The position numbers and the translations under genes are program-made. DNA of 45,988 nt from Gammaproteobacteria bacterium (GTDB lineage Bacteria; Pseudomonadota; Gammaproteobacteria; Pseudomonadales; Porticoccaceae): contig QNFP01000004.1 in the NCBI GenBank assembly GCA_003645535.1, forward strand, positions 1 through 45,988, read 5' to 3'. Below are positions 1 through 8,084 of the stretch, one piece after another. Every line of letters starts with the position of its first letter. Within the stretch, counting starts at the first letter, position 1. Under the pieces are notes generated by a model. The model saw only the letters and a program-made list of their open reading frames with translations, made no database searches and had not been told where the DNA came from.

Positions 1-2886
1 GGGAACCTGGTGCAATATATCCAGCGGTATCTCAACACTTACACCATCTTCACTGTGACCGGGATCGAAGCGATAGCTGAGCCGGTAGTCTATATCTCCC
101 CAATGGATGACTTTGGGAAACTGCGCCTCCTCATGCTGGGTCGGCGCTTTATTTACCAATAGTTCACGGTTGATAAACAATAATCGAGGACTAGCCTTCT
201 CGGCAGTTCTTCGCCAGCGCTCAAAGGTCGGTAGACGCACCACGGCCAGAGGCACTCGTTGATCAGAAAACTGGTAGAGCACTGCATCGTCGGCAAGGAT
301 GTCGCGGCGACGCATGCGCTCCTCCAAATCATGGAAATGCGTAAGCAGGTCTGCATTGTGTCGCGCAAACTGCCCTCCGCCTGGCTTTTCTCTTCGGCGC
401 TTTCCGCCACTATCTCGGCTACCACTTCGACCACCGTTTTGGCCCCTGTTTGGGCCCCTGTTTGGGTCATTAATGGATTGAGCAGATTTCAAATACGCGC
501 CTTCGACCAAAGCAGCCTGAATGAAAATTTCTCTACACACCTTCGGATCAATAGTCCCATACCTGACCCTGCGCCGCTCTACGATAGTCAGGCCATAAAG
601 TGTCTGCTTTTCATAGGCCATGACCTGCCCATTACGGCTATCGTAATGTGGCTCGCTATAATTTTTTCTGACCAAATGGTCAGCTAACGCGGGTAACCAG
701 TCTGCATTGATTCCCGCATTGTGATGGCCATAAAGACGCGATGTTTCGATCAGCTCTGCACACATCACCCACTTAGGTGGTTTCGCCGCCAGTCCGGAAC
801 CGGGAAAAAGATAGAACTTGCGATTGCGCACGCCGTCATATTCTCGGGCCTCCTGCCGAAAGCCGACGTGGGCAAGCAAACCTGCTAACAACGCGCGGTG
901 AATATCGTCGTGGTCCACTTTATTCCTCTGCACATTGATGCCGATCTGCCGGCAGTCGTTGTGCAGCTGGTGATGCAGATCCCGCCATTCCAGCATCCGC
1001 ATGTATGAAACAAAGGATTTGCGGCAATATTTTGAAAATTGATTTCTTGAAAGCGCCTGTCGCTGCTCCTCAAAATGATCCCACAGATTTAATATACTGA
1101 CGAAATCTGAGCTCTTGTCTCGCCACTGTCGATGTTGCTGGTCGGCCGCCTCCCGCTTATCAGCAGGCCTTTCGCGAGGGTCCTGAATACTCAGGGCAGA
1201 CACGATTATCAACACCTCCCGGACACAGTTCTCTCGCTGTGCGGCGATCAGCATTGTTGCCAGGCGTGGGTCTACTGAAAAATGCGCCAACTTGCGACCA
1301 GTTGCCGACAGGCCTTCCTTTTTATCGACCGCCTTTAACTCTTTTAACAGGGCAAATCCATCGTTAACCTGGCGATTGTCCGGGGGTTCTAAAAACGGGA
1401 AGCGACGCACATCACCGATACGCAGGCGCAACATCTGCAAGATAACAGCGGCCAGGTTGGTGCGCAGTATTTCCGGCGTGGTAAATAACGGCCGTTGCTC
1501 ATAATCGTCCTGGCTGTATAACCGGATACAAATACCATCACTCAACCTGCCGCAGCGCCCGGCGCGTTGATTGGCGCTGGCCTGAGAAATAGGCTCAATG
1601 GGCAGTTGCTGGACTTTAGTCCGGTAGCTATAGCGGCTGATGCGTACAAGACCGGTATCGATAACATAACGTATGCCCGGTACCGTCAAAGATGTTTCAG
1701 CCACATTGGTCGCCAATACCACACGAATACCGCGATGGGGCTGAAAAATACGATTCTGCTCCGCCAGGTTTAAGCGTGCGTAAAGGGGCAGGATTTCCAC
1801 ATGGGGAAATTGACAACGGCGTAGACTCAATGCCGCTTCACGAATTTCACGCTCGCCGCTGAGAAAAACAAGTATGTCGCCTTTTTGGGGCAGGCCAAGT
1901 AACTCTTCTACTGCGGCGTTAATCGCTTCATTGACATCCCGATCCTCCAGCATTGGACGATAGCGATACTCGACGGGATAAGTGCGCCCGGACACCTGAA
2001 TGACCGGGGCTTCATCAAAATGCTTTGAAAACCGCTCTACATCGATAGTTGCCGAGGTAATAATAAGTTTCAGATCAGGACGCTGGGATAAAATCCGTTT
2101 CAAATAGCCGAGCAGGAAATCAATATTCAAGCTCCGTTCGTGAGCTTCGTCAATAATGATCGTGTCATAGCGGTTTAGAAAACGGTCGCGCTGGATGTCG
2201 GCCAGCAGTATACCGTCGGTCATTAATTTGATCAGCGTATGGTCGGTACTGTGATCCTTAAAACGCACCTGATAACCAACTGCTGCACCGAGTTTCACGC
2301 CAAGCTCATCGGCGATACGGCTGGCAACCGTGCGGGCGGCAATGCGCCGGGGCTGGGTATGAGCGATGAGGCCGGTGACACCGCGCCCCGCCTCAAGGCA
2401 TATTTTAGGTAATTGAGTAGTTTTACCAGATCCGGTTTCACCGGCTACGATGATAACCGGGTGCGCAATCAGCAATTTGCGAATCTCATCCCGCTTGCCG
2501 CTGATGGGTAACTCTTCAGGATAGGTGATCGCCGGTTTCTGCAGGCCGCGCATATGCGCCAACTGACAGGACTGTTCAATCTTCGTTTGAAGTTTTTCTA
2601 GTTGGGATTTTTTTTGCTGGGCTTTTTCTAAGTGGTGCTTTTCTGATTGGGCTATTTCTAATTGGGAAGGTTCTAATTGGGCAGGTTCTAACTGAGCTTT
2701 GTCCAATTGAGCTTTTTCTAATTGAGAAGAGCCCGGGGCTTGCGTAGAGCCCCGTCTCATCTGCCTGGAGAGTTTGTCGATTTCCCTTTTGAACCGATAA
2801 CGATCTCGGTTCATACAAGCCGACAGATGCTTTACAAGATCCCGGGGGTCAGCACTATCCCCCGCGGAATTATTTCTCTCCGTCAT
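1..2886 (-). CDS. hrpA: ATP-dependent RNA helicase HrpA (3' end outside window)
   Basis: DEAH-box RNA helicase of the HrpA family. The ORF track missed it because no stop lies inside the window: the frame is open from an ATG at 2886 to base 1, giving 962 codons. E. coli HrpA is about 1300 residues, so roughly the last quarter is missing. Visible parts are an N-terminal helical region, ITYPEELPISGKRDEI leading into Walker A GETGSGKTTQ (about residues 149-158), TQPRRIAART, the DEAH box IIIDEAHERS, the SAT motif and NQRAGRCGR, followed by the helicase-associated C-terminal region. Two oddities are in frame: a nine-unit pentapeptide repeat at residues 53-97 and a tetrapeptide repeat rich in Pro, Asn and Gly in the C-terminal half. 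The start follows a weak AGCAGG-like site. Identification is secure; only the exact start is uncertain. Confidence 0.93.
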   Translation of the reverse strand, partial: MTERNNSAGDSADPRDLVKHLSACMNRDRYRFKREIDKLSRQMRRGSTQAPGSSQLEKAQLDKAQLEPAQLEPSQLEIAQSEKHHLEKAQQKKSQLEKLQTKIEQSCQLAHMRGLQKPAITYPEELPISGKRDEIRKLLIAHPVIIVAGETGSGKTTQLPKICLEAGRGVTGLIAHTQPRRIAARTVASRIADELGVKLGAAVGYQVRFKDHSTDHTLIKLMTDGILLADIQRDRFLNRYDTIIIDEAHERSLNIDFLLGYLKRILSQRPDLKLIITSATIDVERFSKHFDEAPVIQVSGRTYPVEYRYRPMLEDRDVNEAINAAVEELLGLPQKGDILVFLSGEREIREAALSLRRCQFPHVEILPLYARLNLAEQNRIFQPHRGIRVVLATNVAETSLTVPGIRYVIDTGLVRISRYSYRTKVQQLPIEPISQASANQRAGRCGRLSDGICIRLYSQDDYEQRPLFTTPEILRTNLAAVILQMLRLRIGDVRRFPFLEPPDNRQVNDGFALLKELKAVDKKEGLSATGRKLAHFSVDPRLATMLIAAQRENCVREVLIIVSALSIQDPRERPADKREAADQQHRQWRDKSSDFVSILNLWDHFEEQRQALSRNQFSKYCRKSFVSYMRMLEWRDLHHQLHNDCRQIGINVQRNKVDHDDIHRALLAGLLAHVGFRQEAREYDGVRNRKFYLFPGSGLAAKPPKWVMCAELIETSRLYGHHNAGINADWLPALADHLVRKNYSEPHYDSRNGQVMAYEKQTLYGLTIVERRRVRYGTIDPKVCREIFIQAALVEGAYLKSAQSINDPNRGPNRGQNGGRSGSRDSGGKRRREKPGGGQFARHNADLLTHFHDLEERMRRRDILADDAVLYQFSDQRVPLAVVRLPTFERWRRTAEKASPRLLFINRELLVNKAPTQHEEAQFPKVIHWGDIDYRLSYRFDPGHSEDGVSVEIPLDILHQVP
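404..475 (-). repeat. 12-bp degenerate tandem repeat inside hrpA
   Basis: Six consecutive 12-bp units, best conserved as gggcccctgttt. On the coding strand they read in frame as PNRG-PNRG-QNGG-RSGS-RDSG, a flexible insert followed by a Lys/Arg-rich stretch. Outer units are strongly diverged. The insert lies in the C-terminal half of HrpA, well past the helicase core. Confidence 0.6.
2596..2730 (-). repeat. 15-bp tandem repeat (9 units) coding pentapeptides in HrpA
   Basis: Nine consecutive units of exactly 15 bp, for example ttctaattgggaagg followed by ttctaattgggcagg. In the hrpA frame each unit codes one pentapeptide of type [AS]QLE[KP], giving residues 53-97. The repeat sits in the N-terminal linker just before the ITYPEELP segment that precedes Walker A, where E. 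coli HrpA has a non-repetitive helical segment. The product should be charged and helical. Confidence 0.9.
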
Positions 2887-2932
2887 TACCTGCTAGCTAA
2901 ATAGTCGATAAATTACCTGGGAAATCAATCGA

Positions 2933-4108
2933 TCACTTGGTAAGAAGCGCCATACCTTCGTCGAGCCCGCCCAGGGTCAGTGGAAACATACGCCCTTCTA
3001 CCAACTCACGAACCCGCTGTATGGTTGGCGTGTGCTCCCAGTAGTCTTCTCGAACCGGATTTAGCCAGACCACTTTGTCGTAAATATCGGTTAAGCGTTC
3101 CATCCATATCGCCCCGGATTCCTTGTTGTAATATTCAACACTGCCGCCGGCACTTTCAATTTCATAGGGTGACATGGAAGCATCACCAATGAAGATAACC
3201 TTGTAGTCCGATGCATATTTATGGAAGACATCGTAGGTCTCGGTTTTTTCCTGAAAGCGTCGGAAATTGTCGCGCCAGACAAAGTCATAGAGCATATTGT
3301 GGAAATAAAAATACTCCAGATGCTTGAACTCGGTACGCGCCGCTGAAAACAGTTCCTCACAAACCTTCACGTAGGGATCCATCGACCCGCCAGCGTCAAA
3401 GAAGATCAATACTTTCACAGCATTGCGTTTTTCCGGCACCATTTTAATGTCGAGCATACCGGCATTTTTTGCAGTGCAACGAATGGTGTCATCCAGATCC
3501 AGCTCTTCCTCGCTACCAACACGAGTAAATTTACGCAAACGCCGCAAAGCTACCTTGATATTACGGGTACCCAGTTCAACGGAATCATCGAGATTAGCAT
3601 ATTCGCGTTTTTCCCAGACTTTGAGAGCTTTCTTTTGCTTGCTCTCTCCGCCGACGCGAACACCTTCGGGGTTGTAACCGTCATTCCCAAATGGGGACGT
3701 ACCCTGAGTGCCAATCCATTTATTGCCACCCTCGTGCTTGCCCTGCTGTTCTTTGAGTCGTTTTTTAAACTCCTCAAGTAACTTTTCGAGACCACCGAGG
3801 CTTTCAATTTTGGCTTTTTCCTCATCACTCAGGGATTTTTCAAATTCCGAGCGCAGCCAATCTTCGGGAATCAATGCGTCCAGAAAGTCATCGAGAGATT
3901 CCAGCTCTTCAAAATAGAGCGCAAAGGCGCGATCAAATTTATCGTAGTTGGTCTCATCTTTGACCATGCAGGCCCGCGACAGATAATAGAAGTCGTTTAT
4001 GCTAGCAAAGGCGATGTGCTTCTCAAGAGTCTCCAGCAGAGTTAACAACTCGTTAATGGAAACCGGCAGTCCGACTTTGCGCAGCCCATAGAAAAAATCT
4101 AATAGCAT
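2933..4108 (-). CDS. VWA domain protein (CoxE-like), partner of the MoxR ATPase
   Basis: 391-residue soluble protein with no signal peptide. The first 100 residues are helical, a Lys/Glu-rich linker follows, and the C-terminal half carries a von Willebrand A domain beginning KVLIFFDAGGSMDPY. The MIDAS motif reads DAGGS instead of canonical DxSxS, so the first Ser is Gly; I recall such variants in CoxE-like VWA proteins. The gene lies 19 bp downstream of a MoxR-type AAA ATPase on the same strand. That pairing is typical of systems in which the ATPase and VWA protein jointly remodel or insert a cofactor into a target. No target enzyme is adjacent, so the client is unknown. Confidence 0.85.
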   Translation of the reverse strand: MLLDFFYGLRKVGLPVSINELLTLLETLEKHIAFASINDFYYLSRACMVKDETNYDKFDRAFALYFEELESLDDFLDALIPEDWLRSEFEKSLSDEEKAKIESLGGLEKLLEEFKKRLKEQQGKHEGGNKWIGTQGTSPFGNDGYNPEGVRVGGESKQKKALKVWEKREYANLDDSVELGTRNIKVALRRLRKFTRVGSEEELDLDDTIRCTAKNAGMLDIKMVPEKRNAVKVLIFFDAGGSMDPYVKVCEELFSAARTEFKHLEYFYFHNMLYDFVWRDNFRRFQEKTETYDVFHKYASDYKVIFIGDASMSPYEIESAGGSVEYYNKESGAIWMERLTDIYDKVVWLNPVREDYWEHTPTIQRVRELVEGRMFPLTLGGLDEGMALLTK

Positions 4109-4127
4109 GTGCTTATCTTCCCTTCTA

Positions 4128-4970
4128 TTAAGCTTCGCGGCGCGTCATAAACGCCAATCGTTCGAGCAGATGGACATCTTGCTCATTTTTTAGCAAGGCA
4201 CCATATAGCGGTGGTATTGCCTTGGTCGCATCACGACCTTTGAGGATGTCGTCTGGAATATCGTCGGACATCAACAGTTTGAGCCAGTCTACCAGCTCCG
4301 ATGTTGACGGTTTCTTTTTAAGGCCCGGAATTTTCCGCACATCAAAGAAGATATCCAGCGCTTCATCAACCAGCTTTTTCTGAATGCTAGGGTAATGAAC
4401 ATCAACGATTCGCTTCATGGTGTCCCGATCCGGGAAATTAATGAAGTGGAAGAAGCAACGACGCAAAAAGGCATCGGGCAATTCTTTCTCGTTGTTACTG
4501 GTAATAATAACGACAGGACGTTGTTTAGCCACAACTCGCTCACCTGTTTCGTAGACATGAAATTCCATCCTGTCGATTTCAAGCAGCAAATCGTTGGGGA
4601 ATTCGATGTCGGCTTTATCGACCTCATCGATCAGCAACACCACCCTTTCGTCAGCAGTAAAAGCCTCCCACAGTTTGCCCTTCCTGATATAGTTTCCGAT
4701 GTCGTGGACTTTGTCGTCGCCGAGCTGAGAATCCCGCAGGCGAGATACCGCGTCGTACTCGTACAAACCCTGCTGAGCTTTGGTGGTCGATTTAATATGC
4801 CAGCTGATCAGTGGCATCCCCAAAGCTTCAGCCACTTCTTCTGCCAACATGGTCTTACCCGTGCCGGGTTCCCCTTTAATGAGCAGTGGCCGCTCCAGTA
4901 CTACAGCGGCATTGACCGCCATTTGAAGATCTTCTGTGGCGACGTAGCGCTCTGTCCCGGTAAATTGCAT
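4128..4970 (-). CDS. MoxR-type AAA+ ATPase
   Basis: 280-residue AAA+ ATPase of the MoxR/CoxD/NorQ group. Walker A is GEPGTGKTMLAEEVA near residue 36, Walker B is VVLLIDEVDKAD near residue 110, and sensor 1 is VIITSNNEKELPDAFLRRC, with an arginine-finger region following. The family acts as a chaperone-like motor with VWA proteins, and the VWA gene is 19 bp downstream, so the two form an operon. Divergent from the POT transporter gene across a 195-bp gap that must hold both promoters; I could not pick a convincing -35/-10 pair there. Length matches the CoxD-like subgroup. Confidence 0.9.
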   Translation of the reverse strand: MQFTGTERYVATEDLQMAVNAAVVLERPLLIKGEPGTGKTMLAEEVAEALGMPLISWHIKSTTKAQQGLYEYDAVSRLRDSQLGDDKVHDIGNYIRKGKLWEAFTADERVVLLIDEVDKADIEFPNDLLLEIDRMEFHVYETGERVVAKQRPVVIITSNNEKELPDAFLRRCFFHFINFPDRDTMKRIVDVHYPSIQKKLVDEALDIFFDVRKIPGLKKKPSTSELVDWLKLLMSDDIPDDILKGRDATKAIPPLYGALLKNEQDVHLLERLAFMTRREA

Positions 4971-5165
4971 ATGGTTCCCCTAGCTGGATGATTGAATGAT
5001 TAGTATGAATAATTAGAAACAGTGTATTTTAGCGTTACCGCTGCATTGATTCCAACCCCTGGGCGATATCATTTGGATAAACCCCATACAATCAGCCTTT
5101 GCCGTAACTACGGCCCTGCTACCATTGGCGTTCATAAAATAAAATTTGGCAGTATTGTTACTCTT

Positions 5166-6710
5166 ATGAGGGATCAAACCATTCAAACCACCGATAACAC
5201 ATTCTTCGGCCATCCCCGTGGCCTTCTGGTTTGCTTTATGACCGAGCTTTGGGAGCGTTTCAGCTTCTATGGTATGCGCGCCTTACTCATTTTTTATCTC
5301 ACTGAACACTTCCTGTTTGGTGACGACAAGGCATTTCTGATTTATGGGGCGTATTCTGCACTGGTTTACGTTATGCCTGTCATTGGTGGCATTCTGGCAG
5401 ACCGTTACCTCGGCTCAAGAAAAGCTGTAACTTTTGGCGCTATCCTCTTGGTTATAGGGCATTTTGGCATGACACTGGAAGGCCCGCCCGCAACTGTGAC
5501 CGGTACGATAGTCGAGCGAGACCCCTTATATCTACAATTTTTCTATTTGTCTCTGGCATTTATCATTACCGGGGTCGGCTTCCTCAAAGCCAATATTTCC
5601 ACCGTTGTTGGTGCGCTATACGAGACCGATGACCGGCGCAGAGACGGCGGCTTTACAATTTTTTACATGGGCATAAATATCGGCGCCTTTTTTGCCTCAA
5701 TATTATGCGGATGGCTCGGCCAAACCTATGGTTGGGCCTACGGGTTTGGCCTTGCTGGCATCGGCATGTTGGTGGGTCTGGTTGTCTTCCTCCGTGGTCA
5801 GCCGCACCTCCAGGGCCGGGCTGATCCACCCTCGCCCGCATTGTTAGCAGAAAAGTTAGTGGGCGGCGTTAGTCGGGAAACTTCTATTTATTGCGGCGCT
5901 ATTGCCGGTGTATTTGTCATCTGGCAGTTAGTGCAACACCAGGCGCTGGTCGGCAGGGCCCTGATGGGCTTTGGAGGACTAATGCTCGTTGTCGTCGTTG
6001 CTTACTCTTTCCTTAAATGCGATCGCACCGAGCGCCAGCGCATGTTTGTCGCCTCAACACTTGTTCTTTTTTCGGTGCTGTTCTGGGCGCTTTTTGAACA
6101 GGCCGGCTCCTCGCTAAACCTGTTTGCCGATCGCTCGGTGGATCGGGTGGTCGCTGGTTACGAGATACCCGCATCGGTGTTTCAATCACTCAATGCGTTT
6201 TTTATATTCCTGCTGGCGCCGCTTTTTGCTTTGTTATGGACCTGGCTCGCCGCCAGAAACTGGGAGCCGTCAACTCCGATCAAGTTTGCTCTCGCTATCC
6301 TGCAGGTAGGTCTCGGCTTCCTGGTATTGGTTTTCGGTGCCCAAACAACTGGATATGGCGAACCAACCCCGCTGATCTGGCTGGTATTTATTTATCTGTT
6401 GCACACTACCGGCGAACTTTGCCTTTCCCCAGTGGGTCTCTCTATGATTACCAAATTAAGCGTGGCGCGGGTGGTGGGCATGATGATGGGTGTCTGGTTC
6501 CTGGCCTCAGCAGGCGCTAATTTTATCGCCAGTCAAATCGCCAGGCTGACCAGCGCAGAAACGCGAGAAGGCGAGGTGTTGGATCAAACAGCTGCATTAG
6601 CCCAAACCCTTGACGTCTATACGCAGGTGGGCTGGTTCGCGATCGGGGTCGCAGCGTTCCTGTTGCTGATCTCACCATTGTTACGTCGCGGCATGCACGG
6701 TGTTCATTAG
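5166..6710 (+). CDS. POT family proton-dependent oligopeptide transporter
   Basis: Inner-membrane proton:di/tripeptide symporter of the PTR2/POT (DtpA-like) family. The ORF track begins at 5022, but the family start is the ATG at 5166 (MRDQTIQTTDNTFFGHP); the upstream 48 residues look like translated intergenic DNA. The diagnostic ELWERFSFYGMRALL proton-coupling motif in helix 1 is present, as are ADRYLGSRKAV in the helix 2-3 loop and GVGFLKANISTVVGALYE in helix 4. The product of 514 residues with about 14 helices fits the family. The ribosome binding site before 5166 is weak. It probably imports small peptides, a role shared with the ABC importer at 13777-19026. Confidence 0.9.
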   Translation: MRDQTIQTTDNTFFGHPRGLLVCFMTELWERFSFYGMRALLIFYLTEHFLFGDDKAFLIYGAYSALVYVMPVIGGILADRYLGSRKAVTFGAILLVIGHFGMTLEGPPATVTGTIVERDPLYLQFFYLSLAFIITGVGFLKANISTVVGALYETDDRRRDGGFTIFYMGINIGAFFASILCGWLGQTYGWAYGFGLAGIGMLVGLVVFLRGQPHLQGRADPPSPALLAEKLVGGVSRETSIYCGAIAGVFVIWQLVQHQALVGRALMGFGGLMLVVVVAYSFLKCDRTERQRMFVASTLVLFSVLFWALFEQAGSSLNLFADRSVDRVVAGYEIPASVFQSLNAFFIFLLAPLFALLWTWLAARNWEPSTPIKFALAILQVGLGFLVLVFGAQTTGYGEPTPLIWLVFIYLLHTTGELCLSPVGLSMITKLSVARVVGMMMGVWFLASAGANFIASQIARLTSAETREGEVLDQTAALAQTLDVYTQVGWFAIGVAAFLLLISPLLRRGMHGVH

Positions 6711-6744
6711 GGATGCCTATTAGGGGTGCCTATTTAGTGTGTCT
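6706..6744 (+). repeat. 13-bp tandem repeat spanning the POT gene stop codon
   Basis: Units attagggatgcct, attaggggtgcct and atttagtgtgtct. The gene's TAG stop lies in the first unit, so the later copies are downstream and non-coding. Confidence 0.55.
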
Positions 6745-6789
6745 GGTTAATTCGCATCGATGGATTGCAGACAGAAACCTCGGGCAAAG

Positions 6790-7206
6790 TTAAGAACTCG
6801 CATTTTGCGGCTGTCCTGCCGCAGGTACTCTCTTACTCTTGCGCCGTCGTGTCCGCTTTCGCAACAATAGCCACAGACACAGGTCAAGCAAATAAACTGC
6901 TACGAAAAAAAACCCGATTGGTCGTATGCCACGCCATACACCATTCTCGGTTTGCGGCTTAACCATTTCAAAAAGACTAACCGCCCAGGCGGGGGCAATA
7001 TAGGTCATGCCCGGGTAAGGAAAAGCCGGCGTCAGCAAGATAGCCATCACTAATATCCGCAAAAAAGCTTTCACCGGATGCCATGGAATAATACGCGTCA
7101 CCCACCAGAGCAATGGCATGAACATAAAAACGCCAAGGACATAAGCGACAACGCCCCAAAAATAATTTTCCATTGTATACATAACTGGTATCCCCCAGGG
7201 GCCCAC
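6790..7206 (-). CDS. Small integral membrane protein, unknown function
   Basis: Predicted product up to 138 residues with about four hydrophobic segments (FWGVVAYVLGVFMFMPLLWW, FLRILVMAILLTPAF, the MTYIAPAWAVSLFEM region and IGFFFVAVYLLDLCLWLLL), ending in a basic cytoplasmic-type tail (RKRTRRRKSKR). I recognise no domain. The start may be 7206 or an internal Met at 7182 (MYTMENYFWG); the latter gives a more typical N-terminus. It lies about 120 bp downstream of ycgN on the same strand and could be the last gene of the rnd-ycgL-ycgN unit, though the repeat block between them weakens that. It converges with the POT gene. Confidence 0.6.
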   Translation of the reverse strand: MGPWGIPVMYTMENYFWGVVAYVLGVFMFMPLLWWVTRIIPWHPVKAFLRILVMAILLTPAFPYPGMTYIAPAWAVSLFEMVKPQTENGVWRGIRPIGFFFVAVYLLDLCLWLLLRKRTRRRKSKRVPAAGQPQNASS

Positions 7207-7274
7207 AACCCCACGACGCTGTCATTGCCGTATATTTTTGCGCCTATATGCCGACTATATGCCGCCTATTACGC

Positions 7275-7334
7275 CCACTTCCCTTAAACCCGCTCTTACT
7301 AACCCCCTTCCGACTAAACCCCTTCCGGCTAAAC
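7275..7334 (-). repeat. 15-bp tandem repeat (4 units) at the ycgN stop codon
   Basis: Four 15-bp units; the two best are cccttccggctaaac and cccttccgactaaac on the plus strand. On the coding strand they read gtttagccggaaggg, so the TAG that ends ycgN is inside the first unit and the next copies repeat the same stop downstream. Confidence 0.8.
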
Positions 7335-7772
7335 CCAGTGTACGACGTGTTCCTCGAGGCTGTCCGGGTGCACGTATTGCTCCGAAATGACGCGCCCACT
7401 CACCGATACGCCCGCTTCGCGTACGCTCTGTGTAGAACCGGATACCAATGGGTGCCAGGAATGCAGTGGTTTGCCTTCGTGGCGCAAGCGATAAGCGCAG
7501 GTAGCCGGCAACCAGTCAACGGCATCGATATTATCCATGCTCAGCCGCAAGCAGTCTGCAACCTTTTGCAGGCGCTGGCCATAAGCCTTGCAGCGACATC
7601 GCTGTGTATCGAGCAAGTGACAGGCGACACGAGTAAAGACTATCTCACCACTATCAATATCTTCTATCTTTGCCAGACAGCACTTTCCGCAGCCATCACA
7701 CAGGGCTTCCCATTCTGACTCATCGAGCTCGGTCAGGGGTTTGTGCTGCCAAAATGGTGGGCGATCCATCAA
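7329..7772 (-). CDS. ycgN: YcgN/UPF0260 family cysteine-cluster protein
   Basis: 147-residue cytoplasmic protein of the UPF0260 (YcgN) family. It has the characteristic cysteine cluster CDGCGKCC near residue 25, followed by further cysteines in ACHLLDTQRCRCKAYG and CLRLS, and a C-terminal WLPATCAYRLRHEGKPLHSWHPL segment typical of the family. The cysteine spacing suggests metal or Fe-S binding, but no biochemical function is established that I know of. The start ATG overlaps the ycgL stop by four bases (ATGA), indicating translational coupling. Length is normal. The stop codon lies in a 15-bp tandem repeat. Confidence 0.93.
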   Translation of the reverse strand: MMDRPPFWQHKPLTELDESEWEALCDGCGKCCLAKIEDIDSGEIVFTRVACHLLDTQRCRCKAYGQRLQKVADCLRLSMDNIDAVDWLPATCAYRLRHEGKPLHSWHPLVSGSTQSVREAGVSVSGRVISEQYVHPDSLEEHVVHWV

Positions 7773-8050
7773 AGTTTCTCATTTTTGCTTCTAACATTTT
7801 GCATATACACGTCTTTTTGCGGTGGCAACTGCAGGTAATAACCGTTTTCATCAAGCGCCTGCAAGACTTCAGTAGCGCTGGAAATAGCCATGCGCTGATC
7901 AGGTGTCAGGGCCATAGTCATTGCCAGTTCGTACTGACCAAAGCCACTGAGCAAAGCTTCCGGTACGCGGCTCAAATCGTCCTCATGTCTGACAAACAGA
8001 TAATATCCCCTTTTTGTCAAACTCTTATAAACGTTACATAGCACCTTCAC
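7769..8050 (-). CDS. ycgL: YcgL domain-containing protein
   Basis: 93-residue YcgL-family protein. It begins with the family pattern MKVLCNVYKSLTKRGYYLFV and contains VPEALLSGFG and the NGYYLQLPP segment near the end. The fold is a small alpha/beta domain of unknown role. It sits 34 bp downstream of rnd and overlaps ycgN by four bases; rnd-ycgL-ycgN is a conserved order in gammaproteobacteria. The last residues (VRSKNEKL) are beyond the conserved domain. Confidence 0.93.
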   Translation of the reverse strand: MKVLCNVYKSLTKRGYYLFVRHEDDLSRVPEALLSGFGQYELAMTMALTPDQRMAISSATEVLQALDENGYYLQLPPQKDVYMQNVRSKNEKL

Positions 8051-8084
8051 CGGCCGCTCACCTCCAGGTCATTAGCCGAACTGA

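Noticed and set aside
2576-2818. Minus-strand ORF with repeated IRK/PIR segments
   Set aside because: Another frame of the hrpA 15-bp array; the open HrpA frame explains the region.
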